Part shown: positions 53,121 to 62,978 of the stretch, piece after piece
Position numbering within the stretch: position 1 is the first letter of the stretch
Layout: the number at the start of each line of letters is the position of its first letter
Assembly (NCBI GenBank): GCA_913031035.1
Contig: CAJWGN010000002.1
Location: forward strand, 39,471-103,470
Direction of reading: 5' to 3'
DNA: 64,000 nt
From: an uncultured Gammaproteobacteria bacterium
GTDB lineage: Bacteria > Pseudomonadota > Gammaproteobacteria > Pseudomonadales > Pseudohongiellaceae
Program-made: the position numbers and the translations under genes
Notes under the pieces: model-generated
The model's input: the letters and a program-made list of their open reading frames with translations, nothing else
Told to the model about the DNA's origin: nothing
Databases searched by the model: none

Positions 53121-55769
53121 ATGAGCGCAACCAGAAAGCAGTCAAAAAGCACCTTGCTGAGCAATGGCAAAGACTACAGCTACTACAGCCTGAAAGCGTT
53201 AGCGGCGCAGGGTTATCCAACGGTTGGTAGCTTGCCAATATCAATAAAAATATTGTTAGAAAATCTACTTCGGCACTGCGATAACAAAGTCGTAAGCACT
53301 CAGCACATTGCCGATCTCGCCGATTGGGCTAACACTCAATACCAAGGTAAAGAAATTTTGTTTCACCCCGTACGGGTTCTCATGCAAGACTTCACCGGTG
53401 TGCCGGCAGTGGTTGACCTTGCAGCAATGCGGGATGCCGTCGCCAAAGCCGGTGGAGACCCCAGCCTAGTCAATCCTATCAATCAGGTTGATTTAGTTAT
53501 TGATCATTCCGTAATGGTTGATAAGTATGCCAGCGACTCTGCGTTCAAAGAAAACGTAGAAATTGAAATGGAGAGAAACCGAGAACGCTATCAATTCTTG
53601 CGCTGGGGCCAAGATGCCTTCGATAATTTTCGAGTTGTGCCTCCAGGCACAGGGATCTGCCACCAAGTCAATTTGGAATATCTCGCCAAGTCGGTCTGGC
53701 ATGAAGAAATAGAGGGTGAATTTTTTGCCTTCCCCGACACGGTTGTAGGCACAGACAGTCACACCACGATGATCAATGGACTTGCTGTTCTCGGCTGGGG
53801 AGTAGGCGGCATAGAAGCCGAGGCCGCCATGCTTGGCCAACCTATATCAATGAATATCCCTGAGGTCGTTGGGTTTAAGCTCGAAGGCGATTTACTGGAA
53901 GGACTAACCGCCACCGATTTAGTTCTCACCATAACCGAGATGCTGAGAAACCATGGAGTGGTTGGTAAGTTTGTCGAATTCCATGGCTCCGGCCTTAATA
54001 ATCTGAGCTTGGCCGACAAAGCCACAATCGCCAATATGACGCCAGAATACGGCGCGACCTGCACGTTCTTCCCTGTGGATCAAACAACCTTGGAATACCT
54101 AGAGCTGACTGGAAGGGATAGTGACACAGTCGATCTCGTCAGGACCTACAGCAAAGCTCAAGGCCTTTGGCGAGATGATGATGCCGAAACTCAATTTAGT
54201 AGCGAACTAAACCTGAACATGGATACAGTCGTTCCATGTGTCGCTGGGCCTAAACGCCCACAAGATCGAGTGCCGGTGACTGAACTTAAGAACGCCTTAG
54301 TAGACTTGCTTGAAAACAAGCCTCCGAAAACTCACCCAATCTCCGGAAAAGACGATTCTTTAAGCGATGGTGATGTCGTTATCGCCGCGATCACTTCGTG
54401 TACCAATACGTCCAATCCCGAGGTTATGATGGCGGCAGGATTAGTTGCAAAAAATGCAATAAGCAAAGGCCTGACGACAAAGCCTTGGGTGAAAACATCT
54501 TTGGCTCCTGGTTCAAAAGTTGTTACAGACTACCTTGCTAAAGCCGGACTCCAAGCACCTTTAGACGCCATGGGCTTTAACCTAGTAGGCTATGGCTGCA
54601 CCACCTGCATAGGAAACTCAGGACCACTAGCTGTTGAGATAGAAGACGCTATTGAAAAGGGTGAGCTTACAGTCTGTTCAGTGCTTTCTGGAAATCGAAA
54701 CTTTGAGGGCCGAATTCATCAAAAAACAAAGGGAAACTGGCTCGCTTCGCCCCCCCTTGTAGTCGCCTATGCCATCACCGGCACCATCAATATCGATCTC
54801 AGCACAGAGTCACTTGGTGTCGACAGCAACGCCAATCCAGTTTTTCTAAAAGACATTTGGCCCAGTAATCATGAAATTCAAGAAGCTGTGCAATTAGTTA
54901 AAATGAAAATGTTTGCCAAAAGTTACGCTGAAGTGTTCGACGGCGATGAAGAGTGGAACGCACTGCCATTGGTTAAAAGCAAAACCTATAATTGGAACGA
55001 TGACTCTACTTATATTAAAAACCCCCCTTACTTTAGCGACACCGTAGTTAGGGTTGAAGGAGATATTCGCGATGCCAAAATCCTTGCGGTTCTCGGCGAT
55101 TCAGTCACTACAGACCATATTTCCCCTGCCGGCTCGATCGCTGTTAAAAGTCCGGCCGGTGAGTATTTAACCGATAACGGAATCGCTAAAACTGATTTCA
55201 ATTCCTATGGTTCCAGACGAGGCAATCACGAAGTAATGATGCGAGGCACCTTTGCTAATATCCGCATAAAGAACGAGATGCTCGGAGGAATTGAAGGCGG
55301 TTACACACGAATGTCCGGCAAACAAGAAGCGCTGCCCATTTATGACGCCGCCATGAAATACCAGGCTCAAAGAACGCCACTAATCATTATTGCAGGTAAA
55401 GAATACGGCACCGGCTCAAGTCGTGACTGGGCGGCAAAGGGAACTATGCTCCTGGGAGTTAAAGCTGTAATAGCAGAGAGTTTTGAACGCATTCACCGAT
55501 CTAACCTAGCAGGTATGGGCGTACTCCCCTTGCAGTTTGAAGAAGGCGTAACGAGAAAAACACTAGGGTTAACTGGCGATGAGACTGTTAGCCTTACCGG
55601 CCTTAGTGATATGGCAGTTGGAATAGCAGTGACTTTAAAAATACAAGCGACCAGTGGATCGATCCAAGAATGCGAACTCCTGTGCCGGCTGGACACTGCT
55701 CTGGAAGTCGATTACTTTAAATTTGGCGGCATCATGCCTTACGTGGTTTCTCAGCTACTTGAAACCTAA
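53121..55769 (+). CDS. acnA: Aconitate hydratase AcnA
   Basis: The 882-residue enzyme (E. coli AcnA 891) has all family blocks. VGTDSHTTMINGLAVLGWGV is present, and the [4Fe-4S] ligands lie in AAITSCTNTSNPEVMM (Cys ~427) and YGCTTCIGNSG (two Cys ~492-495). VLSGNRNFEGRIH and the C-terminal swivel domain with KEYGTGSSRDWAAKGT follow. It interconverts citrate and isocitrate in the TCA cycle; oxidised AcnA can bind mRNA. AAGGAG is 9 bases before the ATG. Single-gene unit with a hairpin at 55778-55811. Confidence 0.97.
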   Translation: MSATRKQSKSTLLSNGKDYSYYSLKALAAQGYPTVGSLPISIKILLENLLRHCDNKVVSTQHIADLADWANTQYQGKEILFHPVRVLMQDFTGVPAVVDLAAMRDAVAKAGGDPSLVNPINQVDLVIDHSVMVDKYASDSAFKENVEIEMERNRERYQFLRWGQDAFDNFRVVPPGTGICHQVNLEYLAKSVWHEEIEGEFFAFPDTVVGTDSHTTMINGLAVLGWGVGGIEAEAAMLGQPISMNIPEVVGFKLEGDLLEGLTATDLVLTITEMLRNHGVVGKFVEFHGSGLNNLSLADKATIANMTPEYGATCTFFPVDQTTLEYLELTGRDSDTVDLVRTYSKAQGLWRDDDAETQFSSELNLNMDTVVPCVAGPKRPQDRVPVTELKNALVDLLENKPPKTHPISGKDDSLSDGDVVIAAITSCTNTSNPEVMMAAGLVAKNAISKGLTTKPWVKTSLAPGSKVVTDYLAKAGLQAPLDAMGFNLVGYGCTTCIGNSGPLAVEIEDAIEKGELTVCSVLSGNRNFEGRIHQKTKGNWLASPPLVVAYAITGTINIDLSTESLGVDSNANPVFLKDIWPSNHEIQEAVQLVKMKMFAKSYAEVFDGDEEWNALPLVKSKTYNWNDDSTYIKNPPYFSDTVVRVEGDIRDAKILAVLGDSVTTDHISPAGSIAVKSPAGEYLTDNGIAKTDFNSYGSRRGNHEVMMRGTFANIRIKNEMLGGIEGGYTRMSGKQEALPIYDAAMKYQAQRTPLIIIAGKEYGTGSSRDWAAKGTMLLGVKAVIAESFERIHRSNLAGMGVLPLQFEEGVTRKTLGLTGDETVSLTGLSDMAVGIAVTLKIQATSGSIQECELLCRLDTALEVDYFKFGGIMPYVVSQLLET

Positions 55770-55777
55770 AAAACGCA

Positions 55778-55811
55778 GCGCTGATCCAAGGGTTTAAGCC
55801 CTAGCCAGCGC
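55778..55811 (+). terminator. Hairpin after acnA
   Basis: The outer stem GCGCTG (55778-55783) pairs with CAGCGC (55806-55811), with an inner AGGG/CCCT stem. No T-run follows, so termination is uncertain. Confidence 0.5.
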
Positions 55812-56183
55812 CTGACTTTATCAGCTGGCAGAACAAATCCAAGTGCTAAATAATTTATGCCCACTCAAGAAGTGTTAAAACAGGCATTTACGTATGTACC
55901 AGAAATTTTGGTTAGAAATCTTGTAATTTAAAATCCTGTTCCAGAACGCCGTTCATATAGACAGAGGCCTGACTCTTTTTTCTCTGCGTTAGTTTTTAGC
56001 AGAAGGACCGGATAAACGCGATGGCTTTTGTGCCCGCGGCGTTAAAGACCCTGCTCATGGAAGTAACTGATCTCATCGACAGCTATCATAGAGTAGGTTC
56101 CTTCTGTTGGTTTTATAGGTTGCACGATATTGTAAAAACACTATTTTGACTTGCAATTATCGTGCTATTGATCCGCTTCAACC
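55812..56183. other. Intergenic stretch, no supported gene
   Basis: A 43-codon frame from ATG 56021 has no recognisable family and no ribosome site. Nothing else seen. Confidence 0.35.
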
Positions 56184-56522
56184 GTGCATCTAAGGACGGC
56201 ACATCACAATAATTTCAAAAATTCGCGCTTTGCGATATCCCGATCTTTGAATCCATTTACTTCACAGAGATTTAGGCATGCAATCGATAAGGCAGCACAC
56301 GAAAAGGGATTTGGATGCTGTTTTTTTATCTTGAAAAGATGCCGTGAAAATAGTTCAGCTATTTATCAACCAGAACTTCTAGACGCAGAGCGCTAGACCA
56401 TCCCGAATGTTTATTTTCCGAATACGGATGCCTGGGTGGCAGGAGCAGATAGGGAGGTTGGCGGATTTATAGCGCTAATGGGAAATGAAGTAGGAGCAAT
56501 ATTCTTAAGCCTAACGCTTTAG
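56184..56522 (+). pseudogene. GNAT acetyltransferase remnant
   Basis: A forward frame begins near 56184 (MHLRTAHHNNFKNSRFAISR...) and hits TAG at 56394-56396. It continues in the same frame as TIPNVYFPNTDAWVAGADRE and VGGFIALMGNEVGAIF, which matches the beta-2 to beta-4 region of GNAT acetyltransferases just before the CoA loop. It then stops at TAG 56520-56522. The CoA-binding RGxGxG loop and the C-terminal half are missing. The N-terminal part is only weakly GNAT-like. Confidence 0.6.
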
Positions 56523-57406
56523 AGCATAAACGTCTTGCGATTATGGATTCAATTTTCTATCAAAGTTAATTTCTGAGGCCACGGGACAAGCTGTACTATG
56601 GCTAAAATTTTGGCCAGAGTCGACCCACAACCATATCCGGACACACAAAATGACGGACCAATATCATGAGCAGGACCCTCAGTGATGGCAGCGGTGAAAG
56701 CTATTGTGGCGGAGTTAGTTATTTTTTACAGGCCCGCTCTGCAATGTTCAGTCATGCCATTGCTCTTGTTGTCGAAAAGCATTGAGCGCACATGCTTATG
56801 CTTATGCTTATGCTTATGCTTATGCTTTAGTCGATGATGAATTCTTTCATTGAAAAAAAGGAGAGAACCTGTCAATTGACTATTTAAATCGGCAAGGCTT
56901 TGGGTTACATTTTTGTAAAATTTGTGACTCAACTTTGCCGGGGTCGTTGTATGGTTAAATCTATGGAGTGGCTTTGGGGCGAGTAAATGGCGAGTCGAAT
57001 ATTGAGATAAGTAAGCACATTTTTACTGCCTCAAAAGAAAAATGGGGAGTTATCCCTGAAGGTGTTGTTTAATGCAATGGGTGGGGGGGGGAAGGCCGTC
57101 CAGCGGCTAACCAGCAGGACAAACAGTAAGACAAATAGTATGAAAATGCAAAAGACCACACAGGCAATCCTAGCGATTATTAAGTGGCTCTAATATCGGA
57201 TTGCTTCTCGGGCGTCTTTTACGTGCACGATTTTTATGTGGTTAATATTGAACAGCCAAACGATTACAAAAAAATGTGAACCAATAGAGGCGGCTCTTGA
57301 AAGAGCACGGCGACCCCATCTTTGAATAAGATTCCACCCTGCCTCTATTTTCATTATTATGACGCTGGGCTTCTCGAATCTAACATTACAAGCAAGGGGT
57401 AAGACC
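56523..57406. other. Intergenic stretch with simple repeats
   Basis: No supported gene in about 880 bases. It contains the TGCTTA hexamer repeat (56793-56827) and a run of nine G (57083-57091). Short frames on the reverse strand at 56726-56932 and 57190-57408 are not convincing. Confidence 0.4.
56793..56827. repeat. Hexanucleotide tandem repeat (TGCTTA)n
   Basis: The unit TGCTTA occurs 5.8 times. On the reverse strand it would encode alternating His and Lys. Confidence 0.93.
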
Positions 57407-57784
57407 ATGATACTTGGAAGAACTGTTTTAGGAACTTCAGCCGTAGTCTTTATTGCCTACGGAGTAGTAAGTTTAGTATCCCCCGCCATTCCCTCCGGAC
57501 TCGCCGGCTTGGAGATGACGACAGGCGATGCATATGCCGAAATAGGCGCAATGTATGGTGGACTCCAAACAGGTATTGGGTTTTTCTGCCTACTGGCATT
57601 GCTGAAAGCGGAATTTTACAGAGCAGGCCTTGCTCTTCTCGCACTAGCCATAGGAACCTTGGCAGTAGCTCGACTGCTGTCTTTTTTGTTGGCAACAGAT
57701 GCTGTCGGCGCATATACCTATGGGGCATTAGTTTACGAATTTGCTACCGCGATACTGGCATCGATAGCCTTCTCGAGAAAATGA
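57407..57784 (+). CDS. DUF4345 family small membrane protein
   Basis: From ATG 57407 (AAGGGG about 8 bases upstream) the product has 125 residues and four transmembrane helices: RTVLGTSAVVFIAYGVVSLV, GAMYGGLQTGIGFFCLLALL, RAGLALLALAIGTLAVARLL and YGALVYEFATAILASIAFSR. The central EIGAMYGGLQTGIGFF block is characteristic of DUF4345. Function unknown. It ends one base before the next membrane-protein gene, so the two are co-translated. Confidence 0.85.
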   Translation: MILGRTVLGTSAVVFIAYGVVSLVSPAIPSGLAGLEMTTGDAYAEIGAMYGGLQTGIGFFCLLALLKAEFYRAGLALLALAIGTLAVARLLSFLLATDAVGAYTYGALVYEFATAILASIAFSRK

Positions 57785-57785
57785 A

Positions 57786-58325
57786 ATGACTCAACACGAA
57801 TACATCTTTATTGCAGTCTCAATAATCCTTGGCCTCGCGATCACCCGCCTCTTACATACCATGGCAATGCAAATACGCGCCCACAGTCGGGTTGTATTCC
57901 ACTGGTCCTCGGCACTATGGGCATTCAGCATCATGCTTTATATTTTACAACTCTGGTGGGTTGGTTGGGGACTGCGCACCATAGTGCAGTGGACATTTTT
58001 AGACTTCATAGTGCTGGTATTTGGGTCTTCATGTATCTACGGCGCGGCCGAGATGGCGCTGTCCGCGCCAGAAGAAAACACCCTCGACATGTTACAAGAA
58101 AGTCAGCATCTAGGTCGTCTTTCAGCATTGTCCATGCTGCTGTATTTCTTGGTAGGGCCCTACGTCAACATTGTCATGTACAAAAACGCAATCATCCCAT
58201 CCTTAGCGGTGCCTTCGGTGGGCATCTTATTGATGGTGCTTGTTATCGTTTTCCCAGAGCGTTTTAGGCTGTGGTCAGTTTTATTCGCGCTGTATTCTGT
58301 AACCATAATTGCACTCACGGTGTGA
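57786..58325 (+). CDS. Hypothetical six-helix membrane protein paired with DUF4345
   Basis: The 179-residue protein has five to six hydrophobic helices. It opens with YIFIAVSIILGLAITRLLHT and includes WALWAFSIMLYILQLWWVGW-like and SALSMLLYFLVGPYVNIVMY segments. The N-terminal GLAITRLLH motif recurs in uncharacterised small membrane proteins of proteobacteria. No enzyme motif. It follows the DUF4345 gene with a single base between stop and start. Confidence 0.75.
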   Translation: MTQHEYIFIAVSIILGLAITRLLHTMAMQIRAHSRVVFHWSSALWAFSIMLYILQLWWVGWGLRTIVQWTFLDFIVLVFGSSCIYGAAEMALSAPEENTLDMLQESQHLGRLSALSMLLYFLVGPYVNIVMYKNAIIPSLAVPSVGILLMVLVIVFPERFRLWSVLFALYSVTIIALTV

Positions 58326-58980
58326 GCCAACATTGTAAAACACACCCTGCGGCTAGAAACACGCAAGATTTTTTAAGGCTAACTCCCGGTTGTTGGCATA
58401 AAATTCCTTGATAGACGTTGCCAACCATAAATTAAGCACAAATTTGACGCATAACTCTCTAGACGGCCAATAACTAAAAAACTCCCTGCATTTGCGAGGA
58501 CATGCGACCATCAGCCGACCCAATCGGCTAGTCAGAGGTTGGGGAAATCTGAATAGGGTGCCATAGCCGTGCTTTTTTGAAAATGCTAGATACAGTAAGC
58601 CAAAGAGGGACAATTCGAGTTAGCAATGCCGACAAATCAAAGATTTGGAAGCGCAGACTTAATCGCGTCTTGACTGCAAGTACAGATAAGTAAGAGAACG
58701 AAAACAATCAATATTCTCAGACGATTTTTGGGTGTGTTACTCCCAATTTTTGCCAATTCCCATATGAAAACTCGGTGGTTAGTCACCCACCTCAGCCCAA
58801 ATCGAAAAAGAATCCAACAAATAACGCCTAAATCAAGAAGAATCCTGCATTCTTCGCCTATTAGTAGGAGTATTATGCGTTCGTGAGTGACATAATAGGG
58901 GTATTAGAACTAATGGGCCGATATTCGACCTTTTTGGTTCTAGGTGCACATTTTTAATCATCAGTATAGGAAAGCAAGCA
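58326..58980. other. Intergenic stretch upstream of the cold-shock gene
   Basis: About 655 bases with no supported gene. The last ~120 bases probably form the long leader typical of csp mRNAs. A small hairpin (GCCGA-CCCAA-TCGGC, about 58513-58527) is present. Confidence 0.4.
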
Positions 58981-59187
58981 ATGAGCAAAGGTACAGTTAA
59001 GTGGTTTAACGCGGACAAAGGTTTCGGCTTTATAACACCAGAAGATGGAGGAAAAGATCTATTCGTTCATTTCTCTGAAATCAAAAGCAATGGCGAGTTT
59101 GCAACATTGAACGACGGCCAGTCTGTAGAGTTTGAAGTTGGCGAAGGCCAAAAAGGACCATGCGCTACTGGTGTCGTACCGTTATAG
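58981..59187 (+). CDS. CspA-family cold-shock protein
   Basis: The 68-residue OB-fold protein has both RNA-binding motifs: RNP1 KGFGFITP (residues 14-21) and RNP2 DLFVHFS (26-32). Length and the start [18 protein letters not shown] are those of CspA/CspC/CspE. It binds single-stranded nucleic acid and melts RNA structures. AGGAAAG lies about 8 bases before the ATG. A perfect hairpin at 59281-59313 ends the unit. Confidence 0.96.
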   Translation: MSKGTVKWFNADKGFGFITPEDGGKDLFVHFSEIKSNGEFATLNDGQSVEFEVGEGQKGPCATGVVPL

Positions 59188-59280
59188 TCCCGTTATAGCA
59201 CCCGTATAGTATCGTTCGAGCACTATTATAGGTGTTGCTGCTTGTTTGGTGATGTTTCACAACACATAACAATCAGATCA

Positions 59281-59313
59281 AATAAGAATCAGAGTCCTGC
59301 TCTGATTCTTATT
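59281..59313 (+). terminator. Hairpin after the cold-shock gene
   Basis: A perfect 14-bp stem, AATAAGAATCAGAG (59281-59294) with CTCTGATTCTTATT (59300-59313), has a 5-base loop. It lies between convergent genes and may stop both. Confidence 0.75.
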
Positions 59314-59344
59314 ATTTAGGGTGCACAATCCTGAATAGCAGTAT

Positions 59345-59584
59345 TTACTCCTTTATGCGCAGCATTGTAACCAATGCTTGCGCATGTTCTGCTGCCTCCA
59401 CACCCAGTGGCGTCAAAAATCCACCGTCTTCCAATGTAACGATATTCTTTCCAAAAAGTCGCTTGCCGGCTGCAATTCGCCCAGGGGCTGCTTCGTGGTG
59501 AATTTTTAGACCTTCTAGCGAACTGTGCAGATCGAATAGGTTGAGTAGCTCTACTTCTTCTAAAAATTCTTGGCTTAAATTCAT
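59345..59584 (-). CDS. TIGR02647 family small protein
   Basis: From ATG 59584 the protein has 79 residues: LSQEFLEEVELLNLFDLHSS then LEGLKIHHEAAPGRIAAGKR and FLTPLGVEAAEHAQALVTML. These blocks match TIGR02647, a small gammaproteobacterial family sometimes annotated as a DNA-related or hypothetical protein. The C-terminal part resembles a winged-helix or two-helix unit. Start chosen at ATG 59584 with AAGAGA upstream. Function unknown. Confidence 0.85.
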   Translation of the reverse strand: MNLSQEFLEEVELLNLFDLHSSLEGLKIHHEAAPGRIAAGKRLFGKNIVTLEDGGFLTPLGVEAAEHAQALVTMLRIKE

Positions 59585-59662
59585 TTTCTTGTCTCTTTTA
59601 AATTGTTGAAGCCACAATCAGTGGCACTGCTCTTATCTGCAAATAAACTGTCGAAAATCATA

Positions 59663-60310
59663 CTAACGCTTAAACTTACCTGCCAATCGTTTTCTCCAAC
59701 CTTCATCTAAGTAGGGTAATAACTCTAAAGCCTTTTTAGCAATCGCCCTATCGCCACCTGCAGTGAAGGTAGCTCGCCATAAATCAAAAACAGTAACCCC
59801 AGAATGCCCCCTTTGCAACAAACTAAAGCTATCACCCAATTTGATTTCACCTGACCGCTCAACCCGAAGGTAAAACCCTAGCCTGCCTGAGGCAAGAAAC
59901 TGCGCGGGGAAAGTCTCTTGTCGCAACCTAACACCCAGTTTAAAGCAGGGGATCCGCGGCTGCGTTACTTCTACGATAACGGAACCAGCTTGATAGCGGT
60001 CTCCGATAAATACACTTTCATCGTCCAAAAGGCTTATATTTAGGTTCTCACCAAATTGCGAATCCTCTAGCGGTGATTGCTTTAACTTCTGCTCCCAAAA
60101 ACGGTAATGTTTATCAGGATAAGCATACACCGCCTTATCTGCTCCTCCGTGAAACCTTAAATCAACCTGCACGTCACCTTCAATACCCAGTGCATTTACC
60201 TTTACTGTAGACCCAGGAGATGACTTGAAAATACCGGTAGAAACTATTTGTCCTTCGTGAATAATTTGCTTAGGACCTCCAACGAAAATACCTGTAATTA
60301 CCGGACCCAT
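59663..60310 (-). CDS. yiiM: MOSC-domain protein (YiiM-like)
   Basis: From ATG 60310 (AAGGAG 7 bases upstream; the ATG at 60316 is too close to it) the protein has 215 residues. The MOSC domain contains VNALGIEGDVQVDLRFHGGA, KAVYAYPDKHYRFWEQKL, FGENLNIS and the conserved cysteine block VTQPRIPCFKLGVRL. MOSC proteins carry sulfur or molybdenum cofactor on the cysteine; YiiM reduces N-hydroxylated compounds. That activity is likely but not shown here. Confidence 0.92.
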   Translation of the reverse strand: MGPVITGIFVGGPKQIIHEGQIVSTGIFKSSPGSTVKVNALGIEGDVQVDLRFHGGADKAVYAYPDKHYRFWEQKLKQSPLEDSQFGENLNISLLDDESVFIGDRYQAGSVIVEVTQPRIPCFKLGVRLRQETFPAQFLASGRLGFYLRVERSGEIKLGDSFSLLQRGHSGVTVFDLWRATFTAGGDRAIAKKALELLPYLDEGWRKRLAGKFKR

Positions 60311-60374
60311 CGTCATGCTCCTTACGTCATATCCAAACCAATGAATATCTAGTTGTTGGCACCATAAAAGCCAC

Positions 60375-61100
60375 CTAACTCTTTTTGTTTAAGAATGCTT
60401 TGTCTATAGCCTTTTCAACTGCGGCATGCGCGCCTGCCTCAAGCAAAGTCCCATGGGCTGCCAATAAACTATCAAACTCTAAATTCAATAGCTTTCGAAA
60501 CTCAGCTTCTAAACTTTGGTTTTCTGGGGTCATAAACTTCAACCAAATTGGACCGACAATAGTCGCTCTAGGAAACCCAATCAGTGGCATCAATAACTTC
60601 GCCAGAAGATTGTTATAACTATAATCGCCATAGTTTTGAATCGCATCACAGGTGAGCAGCAAGCCCTTGCCTACTTTAAGCAACAAGACACATTCAGACT
60701 GCATGCTCCCGTTAAACTCTATTATCTCAGCATTTAGAAATGGCAACTGACATCCTGCAGAAATTTCGTTATCAATTTTTGGGACTGTATAAGTACTGCC
60801 GCCGGACTGTGCCCACATCGATGCAGAATACTTTTCACTATAGTAAGGGTCATCTATTCCATGAAATGCTCCCAATCGGACAATATGCTTTATTGAACCT
60901 AACGCTTCAATTTGCAACTCAACCTCGCGACTAACACGAATAGGGTTGATCAAAGACAGCTCATCACCCTGACGCACAATCGCCATGTTTCGTGTAATGC
61001 GCATCAAAGGATTCATCTTTATGCTGCCGCGTACCATAAAAATATTTTCATCTATTTTCTCAACTTTGCCGTGCGGATAAATTTTCGATTTCTCTGACAT
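60375..61100 (-). CDS. DUF4336-like protein with degenerate metallo-beta-lactamase fold
   Basis: From ATG 61100 the protein has 241 residues. It begins IYPHGKVEKIDENIFMVRGS, then NMAIVRQGDELSLINPIRVS and VRLGAFHGIDDPYYSEKY. LLTCDAIQNYGDY and GPIWLKFMTPENQSLEAEFR, then LLAAHGTLLEAGAH follow. The order matches DUF4336, an MBL-fold relative. The HxHxDH metal motif is reduced to AFHGIDD, while a late AAHGT is retained. It is probably not a classical zinc hydrolase. A longer frame from 61193 has no ribosome site. Confidence 0.75.
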   Translation of the reverse strand: MSEKSKIYPHGKVEKIDENIFMVRGSIKMNPLMRITRNMAIVRQGDELSLINPIRVSREVELQIEALGSIKHIVRLGAFHGIDDPYYSEKYSASMWAQSGGSTYTVPKIDNEISAGCQLPFLNAEIIEFNGSMQSECVLLLKVGKGLLLTCDAIQNYGDYSYNNLLAKLLMPLIGFPRATIVGPIWLKFMTPENQSLEAEFRKLLNLEFDSLLAAHGTLLEAGAHAAVEKAIDKAFLNKKS

Positions 61101-62071
61101 GTTTTTTATTCTCTTTTTATTGTTAGAAATTTTTGGGAACCCTGTTCTGACGGTATTAAGGCGACCACTTGCATGCCGCCAAATCCTCGTCACACGGATA
61201 GTTGTCGCTCCCTTAAGTGTCTCACAGTTACCGAAAAGTCTACCTAGTTTGTAGTCGACTGTTTTAATCAGCCTTTATTAACATGAAGATTTATAGCAAG
61301 AGTAATTTGATAGGCAAAATCAGCCACCCTTTTGAATTTTTCTAAGCCAGTGAATAACCGAGACAGTAGCCCAAGAACCTTCAGCGCTAGAGCGTTGCTC
61401 ACATCCGAGCTATCGCATCATTCGAATCGGGTTAATGGCTTCGAAAGGCATGGCCCTGCAGGAAGACCAAAACCCAAAACGACGTTGCTCTTTACGGGGA
61501 TAGAAGCTGAAGCGAATGCTATTGAGGTAAGTAGTTTAGCTGCCTCACTAGGGCAAGCAAAGGCACCCTAACCAAAGCCATCAACTTAAAAGGCCGGTCT
61601 TGGGTCTCAACAACACAGGGCCCAGGTCGACTAGGCGAGCTTGAGCAGAAACCATTAAGCGCCTTTGAACTCTTTACCGCGCACCCGGTCAGCTCGGGCA
61701 ATATAAGAGGATGACCTAGTTCTTTACGACCACCCACTCTAGGCTTTTGTAAATCTTACGATTGAGCTTGTGACGAATTCCTACAAACAGGACTAGCATT
61801 GCGCAGCTTTGCCGTTTGGCACGCTCACTGAGCCAAATTAAATTCAAGCATTTTTTCTATAGCTCCAAGGCCTACAAGCTTGTAGATTTAAGCGACAAAA
61901 CTCTATTTACAGATGCATTAAAGGTTGTCCGAAAACAGCCTCAGCGACATTAGCCCTTGCTGGAAATTCCTTATCTAGGCCATTCCTCTCATCGTAAAAA
62001 GCCCCGCATAGCCTCGAAGATAATTCTCACCCAACGTGAATTACATCGCTAACGGAGGCTTATTTTTTGAC
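61101..62071. other. Intergenic stretch, no supported gene
   Basis: About 970 bases. Forward frames near 61332-61760 have protein-like composition (for example KAINLKGRSWVSTTQGPGRL) but are broken by stops and match nothing I recognise. They may be an old gene fragment. Confidence 0.35.
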
Positions 62072-62097
62072 AAAAAAAAACAGCCTCAGAGAGGCTG
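62072..62097 (-). terminator. Rho-independent terminator of the carbonic anhydrase gene
   Basis: On the reverse strand CAGCCTC pairs with GAGGCTG across TCT and is followed by nine T (the A-run at 62072-62080 on the + strand). Confidence 0.9.
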
Positions 62098-62172
62098 CAA
62101 AAATCTGGAAGCAATCCAGGGGAATAGGGTTTGAACTTTTAAGCGTGCAACGTGTAAAACGTCAGCACTTAT

Positions 62173-62847
62173 TTATGCACCTTTATTTTCTTTAGCCTCT
62201 TCAGCTGCGTTCGCAGCAATCAATGAGGCATAGCGCTCTTCGACAGACACGAATTTATCTTGATCCTCGTCGTAAGCATTAACTGAGCCGTATTCAATAT
62301 CGTAAACCCAGCCGTGTAAATCGACTTTTCCAGTGCTCATTTTGGCCAAGACAGCTGGGTGAGTGCGCAGGTGTTGCAGCTGAAGAAGCACGTTTTCTTC
62401 AGTAACACTGCTTAATTCATTTTCAGCAGCATCACCAAGCTTTGCTCTCACTACGTCAACGGCAGCACGAGTATGCTCTAACCACTCCTGAACATGAGGA
62501 AGGTCGCCGAGGGCTGAAACATTTAGCGCGCCTTTCATGGCGCCGCAGTCGGTATGCCCGCATACCACGATGTGTTTAACGCCTAAAGCCGATACTGCGA
62601 ATTCTATAGATGCGGTTACGCCACCCGCTACTCGCTCATGAGGGGGAACAATATTCCCTGCATTTCGAATGATAAATAATTCGCCTGGCTCTGTCTGGGT
62701 AATCAAATTGGGGTCGATTCTAGAGTCAGAGCAGGTAATAAAAAGCACTTCAGGACTTTGCCCGTTGGCTAGTTCTGCAAACAATTTCTTACGCTCTTCG
62801 AAAGAAGTCGACTTAAATTTAACAACACCTGAAATAACTTTTTCCAT
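62173..62847 (-). CDS. can: Beta-class carbonic anhydrase
   Basis: From ATG 62847 (AGGAG 7 bases upstream) the enzyme has 224 residues. The zinc site is Cys39, Asp41 and Arg43 in CSDSR, with His98 and Cys101 in VVCGHTDCGAMKG. RNAGNIVPPHERVAGGVTAS lies between. Length and motifs are typical of bacterial beta-CA. It interconverts CO2 and bicarbonate in the cytosol. It is divergent from an OxyR-like LysR gene across 131 bp, which suggests that regulator may control it. A terminator follows at 62072-62097. Confidence 0.95.
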   Translation of the reverse strand: MEKVISGVVKFKSTSFEERKKLFAELANGQSPEVLFITCSDSRIDPNLITQTEPGELFIIRNAGNIVPPHERVAGGVTASIEFAVSALGVKHIVVCGHTDCGAMKGALNVSALGDLPHVQEWLEHTRAAVDVVRAKLGDAAENELSSVTEENVLLQLQHLRTHPAVLAKMSTGKVDLHGWVYDIEYGSVNAYDEDQDKFVSVEERYASLIAANAAEEAKENKGA

Positions 62848-62978
62848 CTTAAATCTCCTATCTTTTAGCAAATGTCTAACATGCGAGCAATGTTAGGGTG
62901 TTTTTATTGAAAAAAGTTAGGTAATATTCTGTTATTAGTTATAGCTTTATACTATCACCATAGTTGGGGGAGTTTGAC

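Noticed and set aside
56726-56932. Reverse frame encoding a His-Lys repeat
   Set aside because: The His-Lys run is just the translation of the TGCTTA hexamer array; the rest has no protein-like conservation visible.
57190-57408. Reverse frame whose end resembles a BrnT-like toxin tail
   Set aside because: Only a short hydrophobic stretch followed by a KDAREAIRY-like end is similar; no antitoxin gene is adjacent.
61332-61571. 79-codon forward frame with protein-like composition
   Set aside because: Neighbouring frames are broken and no family could be assigned; may be old debris but not supportable.
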